Shown here: positions 13,001-25,280 of the stretch, piece after piece
Numbering within the stretch: the first letter of the stretch is position 1
How the letters are laid out: the number at the start of each line of letters is the position of its first letter
Source of the DNA: Paramacrobiotus metropolitanus
Taxonomy: Eukaryota > Tardigrada > Eutardigrada > Parachela > Macrobiotidae
DNA length: 64,000 nt
Assembly (NCBI RefSeq): GCF_019649055.1
Contig: NW_026570292.1
Span: 372,001-436,000, forward strand
Reading direction: 5' to 3'
Made by a program: the position numbers and the translations under genes
Notes under the pieces: model-generated
Databases searched by the model: none
The model's input: only the letters and a program-made list of their open reading frames with translations
What the model was told of the DNA's origin: nothing

Positions 13001-15199
13001 GATTAGTATCCTCGTCACGGAAGATGGCTTTGATAAGTGTCGTTTTTGCATAAAATGAATAATTTATTGCTACTTGTATTCCTCAATTTCTTCCGCATTG
13101 CTGCCAGTGTTTACTTCGGCAAAAAAATCGATATACAGACAGGTAACGCACGCTCTATCTTATACATAGTGAAAAGCGACCAAGATATAATGGACATATA
13201 AAGATAAAGTCGGTCAAGCTTGTAATATTATTATTACAAGTAGGTAAGGAATAGTTCTTGCTTCACTAGTTTACATCACCATAATTTTCAAGTTTAAAAT
13301 AGAAACATTTAGTAAAGAAAAAATCGACTAAATTCGATACTGCCATGAATTTATGAATTACTGTATAAAGGATTTACAGCAGAGACTGGTAACCTTTAAC
13401 GCCATGCAGAATTTACGCAAAACAACGATTTCGGAGAGTTGTAGCCGGAATGGCGGCCGTGATGGTGTCGTGCTTCCTTAGTTGTGCTTTTTGCGCGGTA
13501 TTCCATTACAAATCAGTGCCTACCGGAAGTGCAAAGGTCATACACCTACCTCGTCCAAAATCAGCCAGGACCGTATTGGTATCACACCCTACGAGCAAAT
13601 TTTTAATAATTAACAACTGGGGTAAACGTCCAAACACAGTGAATTTTACTCCGTGTTACACAAAAGAACTTAATTAACATGCAGCTGCAAAGTATCTTAG
13701 CATGTATTTTTGTTGATTCATAAGCATTACAACAACAAAAAACAGCAACAGCCAGTAACGAAATGTCAAACTGCGCGGTGAAAAACTTTCTACTTGTACA
13801 CTCTGCAGCCTCATTTTGAAGTATCTGTACGTAACCTAGATGTACTTGTAAAATATATCAGTATAATACAGAAAAAGCCAGCTTTTTTAATAATTATTTG
13901 CAAGTGCAAAAGCTATACTGAAGTATTACTGTTCGGATAATGTTCGATAAACTAAATCCTCCATACATGTATGAATTTTGAAACTGCTAAAGAAGTTGTT
14001 TCGTAAACATATAGAAATAATTAATTAAAAACTTTTATTCAGTCCCAGAATTACTCTACTTAAAAATATATACGTATCATTCATTCCATTTGCATCCTAA
14101 ATTTTAAGTTTTGTAATTGTAAACATTGGTTTCTTAGGTTTCTCAGTTCGTGTTGTCATCCATCCTCCTCATGACAGATCAAACAGATGAAAATTCTTAA
14201 GTAAACTGAGCAAGCAAAAACACCCCGAACACCTGCAAACATGAAAATTATCCGTGCATTAGCGGGGACGATCGGTGCCAAATAACCAAGAACGGATAAG
14301 ACAAGCGTGCAGTAATGTGATAATGTCATACGCACGGAAATGAAATGTAAAGTTAGGTAATATAATGCACGTAAACGCTATCGATTCCCGACTGCCAGCT
14401 TCCTGTTAGCCACACAAAAGTGGCCTTGTTTTCCTTAGTTATGCGACTTACGGTCAATGGAGTACGAATGCGTGCTATAGCAGAAACAATTCATATTGTT
14501 GCTATTTCCAGAGTTTTGCCACGTATTGCATAAAAAAGGTTTATCTTTGGCCATTCAAATCAAACACACCAAAACGTTAACGTTTCTGATAATGCTAGCA
14601 AAATCAGTCGCGCCTCTTTAAAATGAATTAACCATACAATAGTATTCCCAAATCGATGAAATGTAAACACAGCACATATCTGAAAATTATTTTACAAATA
14701 ATTTCTGGCAACATTATATTCCCTGCTTGAAAATTTCGATGAGCAAAGCTGTATTCGATAAGAAAATCATACCGCCGCTCATTTATAACGCTGTTCAATT
14801 ATAAATTAAAAAATTTTATACAGTATTTGGTGACGGTAAGCGTAACTGACCAGCAAAAAAGTTGGCAAATATCCTGTTGTCATCGCGCAGCATCCGCCGA
14901 TAATAGTACATGGCCACCTGATAATAATTGGCCGGCATATCGGGGCAAAACTTTACAACGTCCGGGTCGGAATCCGGTCCCATGCGCTTGGCCACATACA
15001 CCACCTCCATACTGATATTCCCCCCGTACAACGCATTGGCGCGCTGCACCCCCAAATCAAATCCGGGCCCGGTGAAGATAAGATTCTGCAGATAGCCCGG
15101 CGCCCACATCCCGTACACCATGATCGTGATGTTCATCGCCGTAACATAATCCGTAATGAAGATAATGGAGAGGAAACACCGGAGATTGAATGTGTACAT
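7020..15199 (-). CDS. receptor guanylyl cyclase-like protein rGC1, catalytically degenerate
   Basis: Twenty-two exons: 15199-14851, 13588-13550, 12724-12700, 11646-11339, 11276-11233, 11141-11103, 11032-10955, 10885-10745, 10672-10622, 10471-10292, 10236-10089, 9720-9642, 9565-9478, 9387-9241, 9077-8901, 8835-8544, 8486-8183, 8084-7859, 7794-7659, 7481-7433, 7333-7192, 7058-7020. They total 3,081 nt (1,026 aa) with matching phases. Domain order: signal peptide, ANF-receptor ligand-binding ectodomain (residues 20-465), one TM helix (470-492), kinase-homology domain (HGHLQPSKC, no HRD or DFG), dimerisation coiled coil, class III cyclase domain (830-1026). Natriuretic-peptide-type receptors make cGMP at the plasma membrane. 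Here FSDIVGF reads FTYVTGF, so metal Asp1 is Tyr856; Asp902 (Asp2), Glu898 and the FGDSVN...SR residues remain. Intron 13 uses a GC donor (AAG|GCAAGT). Confidence 0.9.
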
Positions 15200-17192
15200 T
15201 TCTTTACCCAGATATATGTTATGTTATTACGAGTGCGCATCGATTTGATCAGCACACACAAAATATGTACAACGTGGCGCGTTAAGGTGAGAAAGTCGCG
15301 GGACGCGGGCGCGAGTGATTAGCGCCGGTCATGGCCGGCGGGGACTGTCTTTAAGCAGGCACTGAGGCGTAAAAGATGCCGGGTGGAGTGTAAAATACTA
15401 AAATGCCGGTAGAGGTGTACAATGTAAGTTTCGTCTGTCGATTCTAATGACGACGTAATGTTAGCTTTTATATACACATATGTTGCCGGTATAACGAGAG
15501 ACCGGATACGGCACACAACTGCCGTGCCGGTTGATAGATCCTTGGGTGCAGATTCAAGAGACTGGAGTTGCCGGCAACGGCACACCGGTTGGGACTGAGA
15601 ATAGTTTCCGCCCTGCGTGCTGGGAAACAGCTGTAAGATTTTATTTCCGTTTTAAGCTGATTTCTCCATGCAGGTTTGTATGGCGTTTGTGAAGTTGTCG
15701 TTTTCAGTTCACGTAGTTCCCGAAACAACATACGGTGGAATTGTTAAGAAAACATAAGAAAAGTTGCTGTTATAGGAATTACGCACCAGTGGTGCGCGTT
15801 CCCGTGCAGGTTTATGCTGGATTTCGCATCCTGCAGCTGCTTGTAGTTCGTAAAATGCCATTATTGGGAAGTCGGGTACTGGAAAGCTGTATCAGGCGAA
15901 ACATCCGGCTGGCCGTTTAAGAGAGAAAAAACCACACGATTTTTCCTTTTACAGAACTGCTGTACTTTCACTATTCCGGTATATACACAGAGCGTTAACA
16001 AAATAATCCCGAATTCCGCGGCGGCGTCACGGCATTAAGCGAAATAAAACAAGAAGACACACATTTTGCCGCGTGCGCGATAAAATAACAAGGGCGCGAC
16101 GGCTATGGAGGAAAACATCGTAACTAATACATAATCAGGAACCGAAGAGAATTCTACTACGTCATTTTATTATTAAGCGGTCACAGCTTCATCAACAGGA
16201 AAATAGTACAAGTCAAGCGTGGATAATTGCTGCAATCATACTCATATAAAATCCTTCCATAGAGTCTTCTCGAACTTTCGTCCGCCACCCTTTGGGAAGA
16301 TCAACGTTGCTGAAGAAATAAGCATCGGTTTTACAAATTATTCACGTCACATTTTGGACATTTCTAGTCAGCATTATTAATTTTATTTAACCGGGAAAAG
16401 CATTATAATTCATTTGCGCGGAGGTATAGTTCACGATCAAATTTGGCTCATTCACCGGTCGGTCATTTAACGGCGGTGACCGGCATATATGTGTCCATTG
16501 TAAGCAATAGCAAGGTGACGGTGTGCAGAATGGAGTTCATATAACCGTAAACATTTCATTACAGGTCAAGTACGTATGGTCACCATCAAATTACGTCAAT
16601 TGCTGTCTATCCCTGCTGGATTCCGGGAAATGGTCTCTGCGGGCAGATGCTGCTTGATTACTAGGTGATATTACGTTGCCCCTACGGATAACTACCGACT
16701 TACCACTTAATTAGTTTTTTACGCTCGCGTGAATCGATAGTAAACAGGAGCGAATTCTTTAATGCTGGCGTGGACATATTTTTTCTTCAAACAAGTATTA
16801 CATCATGTTTGTGTGGCTTTATAAAAAAAACGAGGGTTCAACCAACTTTCTGGCAAAATACTATCCTACGAAGGGTTTAGTCACGAGGTAAAGGGCAAGG
16901 TGCACGACATCTGCCACGAGTATTCTGCATCAGAACACCGGGATAATTGCGATTAAAACGTGGAGCTTTTGTTCTGTTTCCGGCAAGTTGGGCCACCTCC
17001 CGATCTACTGAGATTTCACCGTGCTAATGCAAATGTCGAGTGCAATTGCGCCGCACTGCAGAAGTCGAATACTACAGCGTCAACTAGGATCAATGGAGAT
17101 TTTTTTGTCGTTTTGGCAGTCCGCCTTGTGAACAACGCTAGCGTTGAATCGGTCTAAAAATACGCAGAAATCCACTTAGCTGCGATACTTAC
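15200..17192. other. upstream region of rGC1, no gene recognised
   Basis: About 2 kb between the rGC1 start codon and the LINE neighbourhood. Frames here lack signatures. It presumably holds the rGC1 promoter, but I see no motif that I would defend. Confidence 0.45.
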
Positions 17193-17273
17193 CCGCACGG
17201 TAACGGTCAGGATGGTGGGCACGCACAGGAAGCGATCTGTGGTGGGATAAAAACGGTAATAAGCGCTGGCCAT
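17193..17273 (-). CDS. possible orphan first exon
   Basis: An ATG-initiated frame of 27 codons (beginning MASAYYRFYPTTDRF) ends exactly at a strong donor, CGG|GTAAGT. No continuing exon could be traced toward lower coordinates, and the intact LINE lies directly upstream. It may be the 5' exon of a small gene, an unused rGC1 leader, or chance. Confidence 0.15.
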
Positions 17274-17507
17274 GATTAACTGTTAAGGTGTTGGATGTAG
17301 ATTGCCGCACGCGGCCGAGGCCGTACACAATTCGGCAGTTTTGGTAATCCGGTGAATGAGTGGTAGCCTGGTAGGTTCATTCTTACAATCTTGCAGGTAT
17401 GTGCGACGCACCGACGGTATGATCCAGACGGTCGCAGTGTCGTAATCCTGTACGATTTAAACAAAATACATAATTATAATTAACGACACATTCCAGCTGC
17501 AGTACAC

Positions 17508-20500
17508 TATTATTATTGTTATTTCTTCGTGGAGCAGGTAGCCCATTTCCGGCTAGGGTGACATACTAGCATGGGATTTTAAACCTGGCCAAACAGTAAC
17601 TGCACAGAGAAATTCCCAGCACGCTTAAACAAAATTTACACTGCGCAACGCATGCTTAAACGCATTAACAGATCGAACACTAAAAATATCAGAAAAATTA
17701 GAATCCACGAAAAATTTCCACATTTTATTAAGCTTCCAAGCCAAGGTTGTTTCGCCAACTTTTTTCTTTGCTTTCGCCTTGATTATGGTCCGGTTCCCTT
17801 TTCGAAGATTGTACGGTTTCACTTCCTCTTTAAATTCCACCATCTCGCTGATGTACTGCGGCACATGGAATTTTTCCGGATGCATGATTTTGTACAACCA
17901 CGTCGCTTCGTTTTGTCTCCATCTTGTGAACAGAGAAAGGATCCCGTGCTTGGTCATGAACGATTCCGTGGATATTCCAGAATAGTTTGCAGCCGCTCGC
18001 AGGCCGCTACGATGCATGGCGGCCAATTTGTCCCGCAAGCGCACAGATGCCCCGCTCCACACTGTAGAGCAGTAGTCCAGATGAGACTGGACAAAGGCAT
18101 AGAAAAGCGCAATGCGTTGGGATGTTGGCAGGCCAACTTTCACACGATTTAACAGTGATATGCCGTACCGAACACTCTTTTGGACCTTTTTAACATGGTC
18201 AGTCCAACTGAGATGTTCATCCAGCATCACTCCAAGGTGTTTCACTGACTTTTCTGGTTGCAACTGATGACCGTTCAGCGATACGTTAACGTTACTTTCG
18301 CAGTTGCGAGCTGAACTTACCATCAATAATTTCGATTTTTTTTCATTGACATATAAACGGTTAGCTTTTAGCCAGTCACAGATGTCCGGTAGTGCATCCG
18401 TTAGTATTTTTGCTGCTTCTGTTTTCGAGTTAGCAACTGCATAGCAGATGGTATCGTCAGCAAAACTTTCTAACTGGACATTTAGTAATCGCAATTTCAA
18501 AAGTTCGTTGATATATATCGTGAATAAAATAGGACCAAGTATGGACCCTTGCGGAACGCCGGCCATGACGTTTTCCCAAGAGGAAAATTTATTGCCATGG
18601 TGTACGCGTTGCGAGCGGCCGGTCAGGTACGAATAAAACCATGTTAACGCTGAAGTTTTCGCTCCGATATCACGAAGTTTCTCCAGCATAGTTAGGTGGC
18701 ACACTGACGGAAAAGCTCGCTTTAAGTCAAGAAAAACTACTGCAACGCATTGTTTGTTATCAACCGCCTTTTTCCATGCCTCCGTCACTTTCAACAGTAA
18801 CGTCTCGCAAGAATGGCCGTTTCGAAAACCAGACTGGTTCGGTGCAAGAATGCCTTCGTTCTTCAAAAATTTGTTCAGTTGCAATTGGGCACATTTTTCA
18901 AATAATTTCGACAAGTTACATAAAAGCGATATTGGCCAAAATTCATCCGCTGTTGCCGGATGAGTGCATTTAGGCAATGCGATTACATCCGCGATCTTAA
19001 AAATTGATGGAAAGATACTTTTTTTGAAACACTGATTTATTAAATGGGTCATGGGTTCAACAAGTATGGGCGAAATTTCTGATAAGAGCCTATGGGGAAT
19101 TCCTTTCGGTCCCGCGCATTTCCTCTTAGTAAGAATTTTGCCGAACATGTCAACCACCTGGTCCGGGGTAATCTGATCGAATTCGAAAGTCGCCGTGTCA
19201 GCCTCCTTCGGGATGACAGCTACGGGGTGCCGTTCACCATGCTCCCCCATTGTAGCAAAATGCGTATTCAATGTATTCAAATCCACGCCCACATTACCGC
19301 TTTGGTTTTTCTTTCCCCGCAAGCGATTAATTTCGCGCCACATCGCTTTAGAATTTTGCGCATTTTTTTCAAAATAATCCTGTTTCGCGTTCTTGATTGC
19401 AGTAAACAAATCTCGTTTCAAATTTTTGAATTGTCGATTATTACTTTCATACTCGGAAGCACTTTTCGACATTTTTCTTCTTTTGTATGCGAGATTTTTA
19501 TTTTTTATTAAACGTCTGATGTGACTGTTAATCCAAGGTGCGCTGCTGTTTGAAGCTCTTTTCGATCGCAACGGATAGCACCTCTCAATTATATCAGCCA
19601 GACCACCAACAACATTCGAAACTTCTTCGTCAACGTCAGGATAATCCACGTAATTTACATACTGCTTCATAAAATCGAATACTTGGCTCTTAAAAGACTG
19701 ACTACTAGTCGCTTTCCAGTCTCTATAATAAACCACTCTGTGCTCCGGTTGCGCACACTGAAATGCAGAGACCGTTTTGCACAGCTTGTGATCCGAAAAC
19801 CTTATATCTGACGGCTGGCACGATGTATAAGAAATCTTAGGATTGCATAAAATTACATCAATTTTGCTGGACGATGTAAATAAAGTATTATCTGATTGTC
19901 TCAGGCGTTGAGCTACCCGAGTATATCCGATTACCTTATCTTCGAAAGAAAATTCATCCACAAAATCTCTGAACAGTTTAACATAGGGGCTCGACGAACC
20001 AGGGGAGGAATCGATGTTAAAGTCACCCATGACAATATGATCGCAGTCCGGATGTTTTAGTAAAACTTCCCGCAAATGATTAAACAAAGCTTTTGTTTCA
20101 GTGGAAGTCGAATCTGGCTGACGATAAACAGTACCAATAATAATTTTCCGATGTGAAACAGACAATTTTAGCCATAGACACTCAAACCCCTTAGAACGGT
20201 ACTTCAGCTCGACGCGCTCAGCCGTTATATGCTGAGGAACATGGCACAAAATTCCACCACCACGAGATTTACCATGAATATTAGGACGATCACAACGAAA
20301 CAAACAGTATCCAGGAATAAAAAATAGTTGGTCAGGATCCGAAGGACGAAGATGAGTTTCAGTAACAGCGAAGAATTTGGGAATATTATCATCAGTGCAG
20401 AGATAATCTGACAGTAAATCAAGCTTATGATAGCTGTCATAGGGCAGCCCCTGGATGTTTAGATGGTGAAACTCTATGGGCGACATTTTGGTCGACGACA

Positions 20501-20560
20501 TGTTACAGAATCAACACAATGTTTAATGCCATATATCAGAAGAACAAGCAAAAAATTCTA
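17508..20560 (-). mobile_element. CR1/Jockey-type non-LTR retrotransposon, apparently full ORF2
   Basis: The element contains the uninterrupted 958-aa ORF at 17625-20501. On its sense strand the 3' UTR ends in a microsatellite-like tail of AAT-type triplets (plus-strand TATTATTATTGTTATTT at 17508-17524), as in CR1-clade LINEs. The 5' limit is uncertain (about 20510-20560), and no target-site duplication could be identified by eye. Confidence 0.8.
17625..20501 (-). CDS. LINE ORF2: AP-like endonuclease and reverse transcriptase
   Basis: Intact 958 aa. An exonuclease-endonuclease-phosphatase domain fills residues 8-240: HLNIQGL, the catalytic TETH (47-50), GDFNID (159-164) and SDH (236-238) are all present. 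The reverse transcriptase follows at about residues 440-740, with LDLKRAF (591-597), GVPQGSILGP (648-657) and the catalytic FADDT (680-684). A C-terminal thumb and tail region contains HLDYCSTVW. It nicks target DNA and copies its own RNA by target-primed reverse transcription in the nucleus. Odd points are Trp in FWPISLL, where the family has an Arg before PIS, and Lys in AGPKGIP, where Asp is usual; either could lower activity. No separate ORF1 is recognisable. The long open frame implies a recent insertion. Confidence 0.92.
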   Translation of the reverse strand: MSSTKMSPIEFHHLNIQGLPYDSYHKLDLLSDYLCTDDNIPKFFAVTETHLRPSDPDQLFFIPGYCLFRCDRPNIHGKSRGGGILCHVPQHITAERVELKYRSKGFECLWLKLSVSHRKIIIGTVYRQPDSTSTETKALFNHLREVLLKHPDCDHIVMGDFNIDSSPGSSSPYVKLFRDFVDEFSFEDKVIGYTRVAQRLRQSDNTLFTSSSKIDVILCNPKISYTSCQPSDIRFSDHKLCKTVSAFQCAQPEHRVVYYRDWKATSSQSFKSQVFDFMKQYVNYVDYPDVDEEVSNVVGGLADIIERCYPLRSKRASNSSAPWINSHIRRLIKNKNLAYKRRKMSKSASEYESNNRQFKNLKRDLFTAIKNAKQDYFEKNAQNSKAMWREINRLRGKKNQSGNVGVDLNTLNTHFATMGEHGERHPVAVIPKEADTATFEFDQITPDQVVDMFGKILTKRKCAGPKGIPHRLLSEISPILVEPMTHLINQCFKKSIFPSIFKIADVIALPKCTHPATADEFWPISLLCNLSKLFEKCAQLQLNKFLKNEGILAPNQSGFRNGHSCETLLLKVTEAWKKAVDNKQCVAVVFLDLKRAFPSVCHLTMLEKLRDIGAKTSALTWFYSYLTGRSQRVHHGNKFSSWENVMAGVPQGSILGPILFTIYINELLKLRLLNVQLESFADDTICYAVANSKTEAAKILTDALPDICDWLKANRLYVNEKKSKLLMVSSARNCESNVNVSLNGHQLQPEKSVKHLGVMLDEHLSWTDHVKKVQKSVRYGISLLNRVKVGLPTSQRIALFYAFVQSHLDYCSTVWSGASVRLRDKLAAMHRSGLRAAANYSGISTESFMTKHGILSLFTRWRQNEATWLYKIMHPEKFHVPQYISEMVEFKEEVKPYNLRKGNRTIIKAKAKKKVGETTLAWKLNKMWKFFVDSNFSDIFSVRSVNAFKHALRSVNFV

Positions 20561-22888
20561 CGCTTTCTGTTACCAATTTTTAAAGAGAAAAGTCATAAAA
20601 ACATGCATGAAGTAAGATTAAGCGCGCTGGCTGAACGGATCTAAATTAATCCGCCAGCCAGCCATCCATCTGATGGCTCCGTATTCCACTGTTGCAATAC
20701 GAGTATGAAATTTTTTTAAGATATTGCCCATGGCGTATCTTACTGTAGACCGTTAACAGGTCCGTTATGCCGTTATGAGACTCATGCCGATACTTAGTTT
20801 TCGCACTGTACATAGTACTCCTTTGCTCTGTAGAGCATACACTGTTTATTCTAATATCCTCAACAATATGTGCAATACTGCAATGCGTAATTGCAGTATA
20901 ATGTATGTTCACTATGTTATACTATAGAACACTTGGTTGCCGGTACAAATAATTACAAACAACGGACTTGGTACAAACAGACTGTATTAGCCAGTATACT
21001 TTACTAGATTGAACGAACTTATAATTACTTATGCAATTCATTTTTGCCCTGTGTAGCTACAATTTTGTTATACTGGTATCATAATTATTATGTCGTCATT
21101 CTGGTCGATCTGACAACTAACAACTAACAAGCTATAAGTACTCCCAGTCACAAGTACTAACAAGGACTGCGTTATTGTCACGTGACTGTAGCCAATGAAA
21201 TTTGTTTGCTGCGGCTGCGCAGCATGACATTGAACTGGTGTCATATGTTTATAATTTACGGCAATGCAACTTGACACATTCGTTAGCAGGCATTTACTTC
21301 ATATGTACCCATAAATTACTGAGAGTACATGTGGGATGAATGCGTCACAACAAACATTTCGTGGAAAGGTTTTGTCCGACGCCTGGCAAGCCAAAACGAA
21401 AGGGATAGTCTTTACTCGTTTGTCTTCAGTACTCTTTACTCCCTGCGATTTGCCGAAGTGCAGTTTCTTAGTATTTTGCCGGAAGATGTGGTTCGTTTAT
21501 GAATACGTCTACGTAATACGTATCCAATTCGCAATTCGATGCGCATTTTGGCATAAACGACATAAAAGTGGCGGCTACTGCGTATGGATTATGCCGAATC
21601 AGGTGTCATTGCATCCATAATAACTAACATTATGGGTTGTTACTCCTTACCACGTACATTTGGAATACAAAGCGCATTTTTTTCTCACTTTCTTCAAGGG
21701 TGTGTGCGCGCGCTTTCGTCAAAGGCACTTTTCAGTATTTGCAATGTTGCTATTACGAGAATAAATGTGGATACATAAATATTTTGGAATGGTAGGAAAT
21801 AGTGGAAGATGGCACTAACCAATTACTCGTAGCAAAACAGCAACTGGTGCCAATTCTTTTCTGACGAAAAGTCCAAATGGAGAGCGCATTTTCTGGCAGC
21901 ATCGCTAGTCCTGTTCATGTGCCATATGTTTGACTAAGCATCACGGACGTACCGGTCAAGTCAGCATCAGAACAATGAAGTAATAATTAAGACACCATTA
22001 AACAGTAGGGTGTGGCAATGGAAATACGTACCTGGCGCTAAGCACGCTATTGTATGCTGAAAACTGCAGCGCGTTGTAAACTCCTGCTGAATTACTTGTA
22101 ACCAAACACCGTTAAAACTACGAGTTTGTGTACTGTGTTATACACTTTTGTAATACATGGCATAATGTAGGTTTCTATTATACATACAAGTGATAAGTAA
22201 GTACATCTGTACATGTAAGTATCTATCATATATTACATACGAGTAAGTGCTTGGAAAGTGCTTGCGTTTGTTCAATATTTCAGCTAGGAAGAATAGCTAA
22301 AAAATATGAGCATCTAATAACGGATGTCTCCCAAATCAGCAACCTTAACACTCGCATTTTTTCCAAATCTGAAGAAACAAGAAAACAAGAAAACCAGTAC
22401 TCGTAGACGGCTCACTCCCGTTTTACAGTAAGAACTTTTCCGATATCATCTACGGAAGATAACAGAGAAAGTATTTATTAGACGTACTATCGTCCCAATA
22501 CGCAGTAGTACTCTAGAGCTCGCCCAAATAATATCCAATTTGGGTAAAATGTGGCAGTGGTCTTTGGTCAGCAACTACTGTCATAATTATACGGTGTATG
22601 AACAGCAGTTACCAGTGCATCAGCTTGGACGATGTTGTCTGTGCTAACTTGATCGATCATGCGTTGCCATCTTAGGATAATATCTGTTCACATAAGAAGC
22701 TCGTTCAGTAGAGCAGTTCGATTTCTATCAAAATGCACATCCGGTGGACCAAAACGCTAACATGTAAGCTGTCATTGAAGCCAGTAACTATATTTTCAAA
22801 GGTTGTTGCAGCTGTTTTCAAATCAAAACATTAAGAAACGTACAACTTGCACTACCACGATCATTCTCAGTCTTTCAAGAAAATTGAA
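20561..22888. other. intergenic, no gene recognised
   Basis: About 2.3 kb between the LINE and LRRa. Frames up to about 95 codons on both strands have no domain pattern. The last few hundred bases presumably contain the LRRa promoter. Confidence 0.5.
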
Positions 22889-25280
22889 ATGTTGTTTTTG
22901 ATTGCTGTATCTTTATGTTTTAAGCATGTTCTTGGGGAGCTGCCACATTCAACCTGCCAGTATCATTCAAGTGCGATGTTATTCTGCGAAAAAGCCAATT
23001 TACAACTTCCATCCATGTTTTCCGCGGATCTCCTTCCCGTCGGTGTGGAATACATCAAACTCACCTGTCCCGATTTTTACTCGCGAAACTACTGTAATAC
23101 AATGGAGTCCAACACACTTCTCCCGCTACCGTATCGACCTCGGCTTAACCGCATCGATCTGGAAGGGTTTCGCACTGTGGATGGCAGCAGGATCCCCGTG
23201 GGCAAGTTCCTGGCGAATGTCAAGCAGAACATTGCGGTGCTCATCATTAGCTACTCGAAAATCGACTATGTCGATCGTGATTTCCTTACGGGGTTTCGTT
23301 CTCTAATAACGTTGGATCTTAGCAATAATGATATAACCAGCGTCCGCCATGACGCTTTTCAAACCCTGTCGTATCCTATGCCGACCGGTCCCGTTCTGAA
23401 ACGATTAGACTTATCCGGAAATTCTCTACAACAGTTCGATTGGAACAGCATTGAACCATTGGCATCCACTTTGGTAAATAATATGTAAACACATATATGC
23501 ATCGGAAAAAATAGCATTTTTACAAACAATTTGAAAAATCTGGATCATATTGTGAACACTTTTGACATTTTGTTCGGTAGTAAACAAGTCCCATTAATCT
23601 ACCTATATAAAATCCTTTAGGAACAACTAAACCTCCAAAATCAGTCACCAAAACTTAGGGCACTTCAGCAAAGCGGAAAGCCCTTTCGAACATGGCTGTC
23701 GAGACTGAGTTTATGGAATAACGGTCTGGAATTTGTCCCTGCATGGATACTGACCAACAACACATTCCCGGATGCGGCTACCGGTGTCGACATTTCTGTC
23801 CACAACAATGCGTTCTGCGTGTCAAGTGGCCGCAGTGAATGCGCTTGTTGTGAAGTGGCGGAATTTATGCATTGGATGAAATCTGTCGGCTCTACCGTTT
23901 CCGTACCGGTGGACATTCGATTTTCTTGTGGCTCGGCATCAACGGAGTACCGGAATGATGCTTACGGTCTGGCGTTAGCTGAGCGCTTCGGACATTGTAA
24001 GTACGGTAGCACCGGTTATAGATGCCTCTGCAATCAGCAAAAGCGTCCGGACGGATTAACTGTCGGTTGGATAGTTTTGCCGTTAAACCGGCAAAATCTA
24101 TTACGAGTTCCAAAAACAGTTTGCTGGAAATTTTGTCCGTCCATCAAACGGTTTGACGCTTTTAACGGACTTTGTGTAGATGTCGGATTTAAAAAAGTCT
24201 CTGGTTTGGTCCGACTTACCAACTACAACACTTCTGCTAATAAACCAAGCAGAAGAAAAAATATCAAATCATAGTAGGTTTTCTCGTTTTTTCTTATGGA
24301 TTATATACAGAATCTAAAGGGCAAGAGCGCGCCCAGTTAGCAAACCTTGTCGAAACTGGTTCGTAAAATAGTTTGGTGTTTTAGGTTTTTCCACAACGCA
24401 AGCACCTGCGACACTGCCGCACACACGTCCTCCTGCGACGACGACAAATGTACCCACCATTAAAACAACTAGTACGCCATGCACCGAACCAAAACCAATT
24501 GAAATCAACTGCACAGCTGGTAGTATGAAACTCTCTCAGTCGGACTTGCAACGCGCAGAAGGTACCACCGCAGTTTTCACCAGCGACGGAACGTTTCCTT
24601 GCGTCAGCAAACTGTACGATCTCCACACAATGGCACTGGAATTATCGAACATCCCAGCGCAAACCAATACCACAGAGAAATACGAGACCATCGATGTGCA
24701 TTGCCAACATGGTCAGGCTGCCGTCAACGCGCTTAATCCGGATAGTTGCGGTGCCAATAAGTTGGTTTTCCGCACTGATTTGGCGGTTGGCTGCTATTCT
24801 CGATTTACCCAGTTTTTGTCGTATATTGATGAAAATCTAATTGGAGATCAAGATAGGAACGTTCAAAATCTTGCCGCGACACCAGAATTTTCACTGACTT
24901 CTTGGATTAACAGCAAAGTGTGTTCGCGCCGGCCTATGGTCAGTGTAAACTGTACAGCGGGTATATTTGGTTATTCGCATGGTAACGACACCGCTATAAG
25001 TACGAGCGGCGTAGCGGTTCGCAGTGATCACAGCTTCGATTGTCGGGATACATTTCGCACGATTCACGAATATCTGTTGGCTGACAAACGGACCGTGGTG
25101 CAGCCCGTCACTTCCCCGGAGCTGGATACCATTGTGGCTGTTTGTCAGAAAGGACGCTTATTTATTTCAGATGGCAATGCAAGGAGGTCAACGAAATTAA
25201 AGCTACAATATTTCTCCAGCCCGAATAGGTCATGCCGCAGTGCTTTTCATGAGTTCTTGCAATTTGTGTTGCGGTTGTGA
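22889..25280 (+). CDS. LRRa: secreted leucine-rich-repeat protein with four-fold Cys-repeat tail
   Basis: Exons 22889-23473, 23621-23996 and 24385-25280 (phases 0 and 1) encode 618 aa. Start MLFLIAVSL gives a good signal peptide; an in-frame ATG at 22847 is less likely. Leucine-rich repeats lie around residues 115-245 (for example TLDLSNNDITSVRHDAF at 141-157), followed by a Cys-rich LRR C-cap (about 263-305). A short Thr/Pro-rich linker follows (about 322-360). The tail (360-618) holds four related units with Cys pairs at 363/393, 427/457, 510/540 and 574/604, each exactly 30 residues apart, pattern C-x2-G-x4-S/N-x21-C. No transmembrane helix or GPI signal is evident, so secretion is inferred. 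LRRb is the tandem paralog. LRR ectodomains usually bind proteins; the partner is unknown. The Cys-tail is not a domain I recognise. Confidence 0.85.

Noticed and set aside
7020-15199. Reading rGC1 as a pseudogene because of its many short frames
   Set aside because: The fragments join at proper splice sites into one 3,081-nt frame with the same 22-exon plan as rGC2 and rGC3.
17652-18152. 166-codon plus-strand frame
   Set aside because: Antisense to the LINE reverse-transcriptase ORF, with no independent features.
23819-24274. Separate 151-aa Cys-containing gene
   Set aside because: Its first part is exon 2 of LRRa, and the rest is intron read-through; the splice to 24385 restores the phase and matches LRRb.
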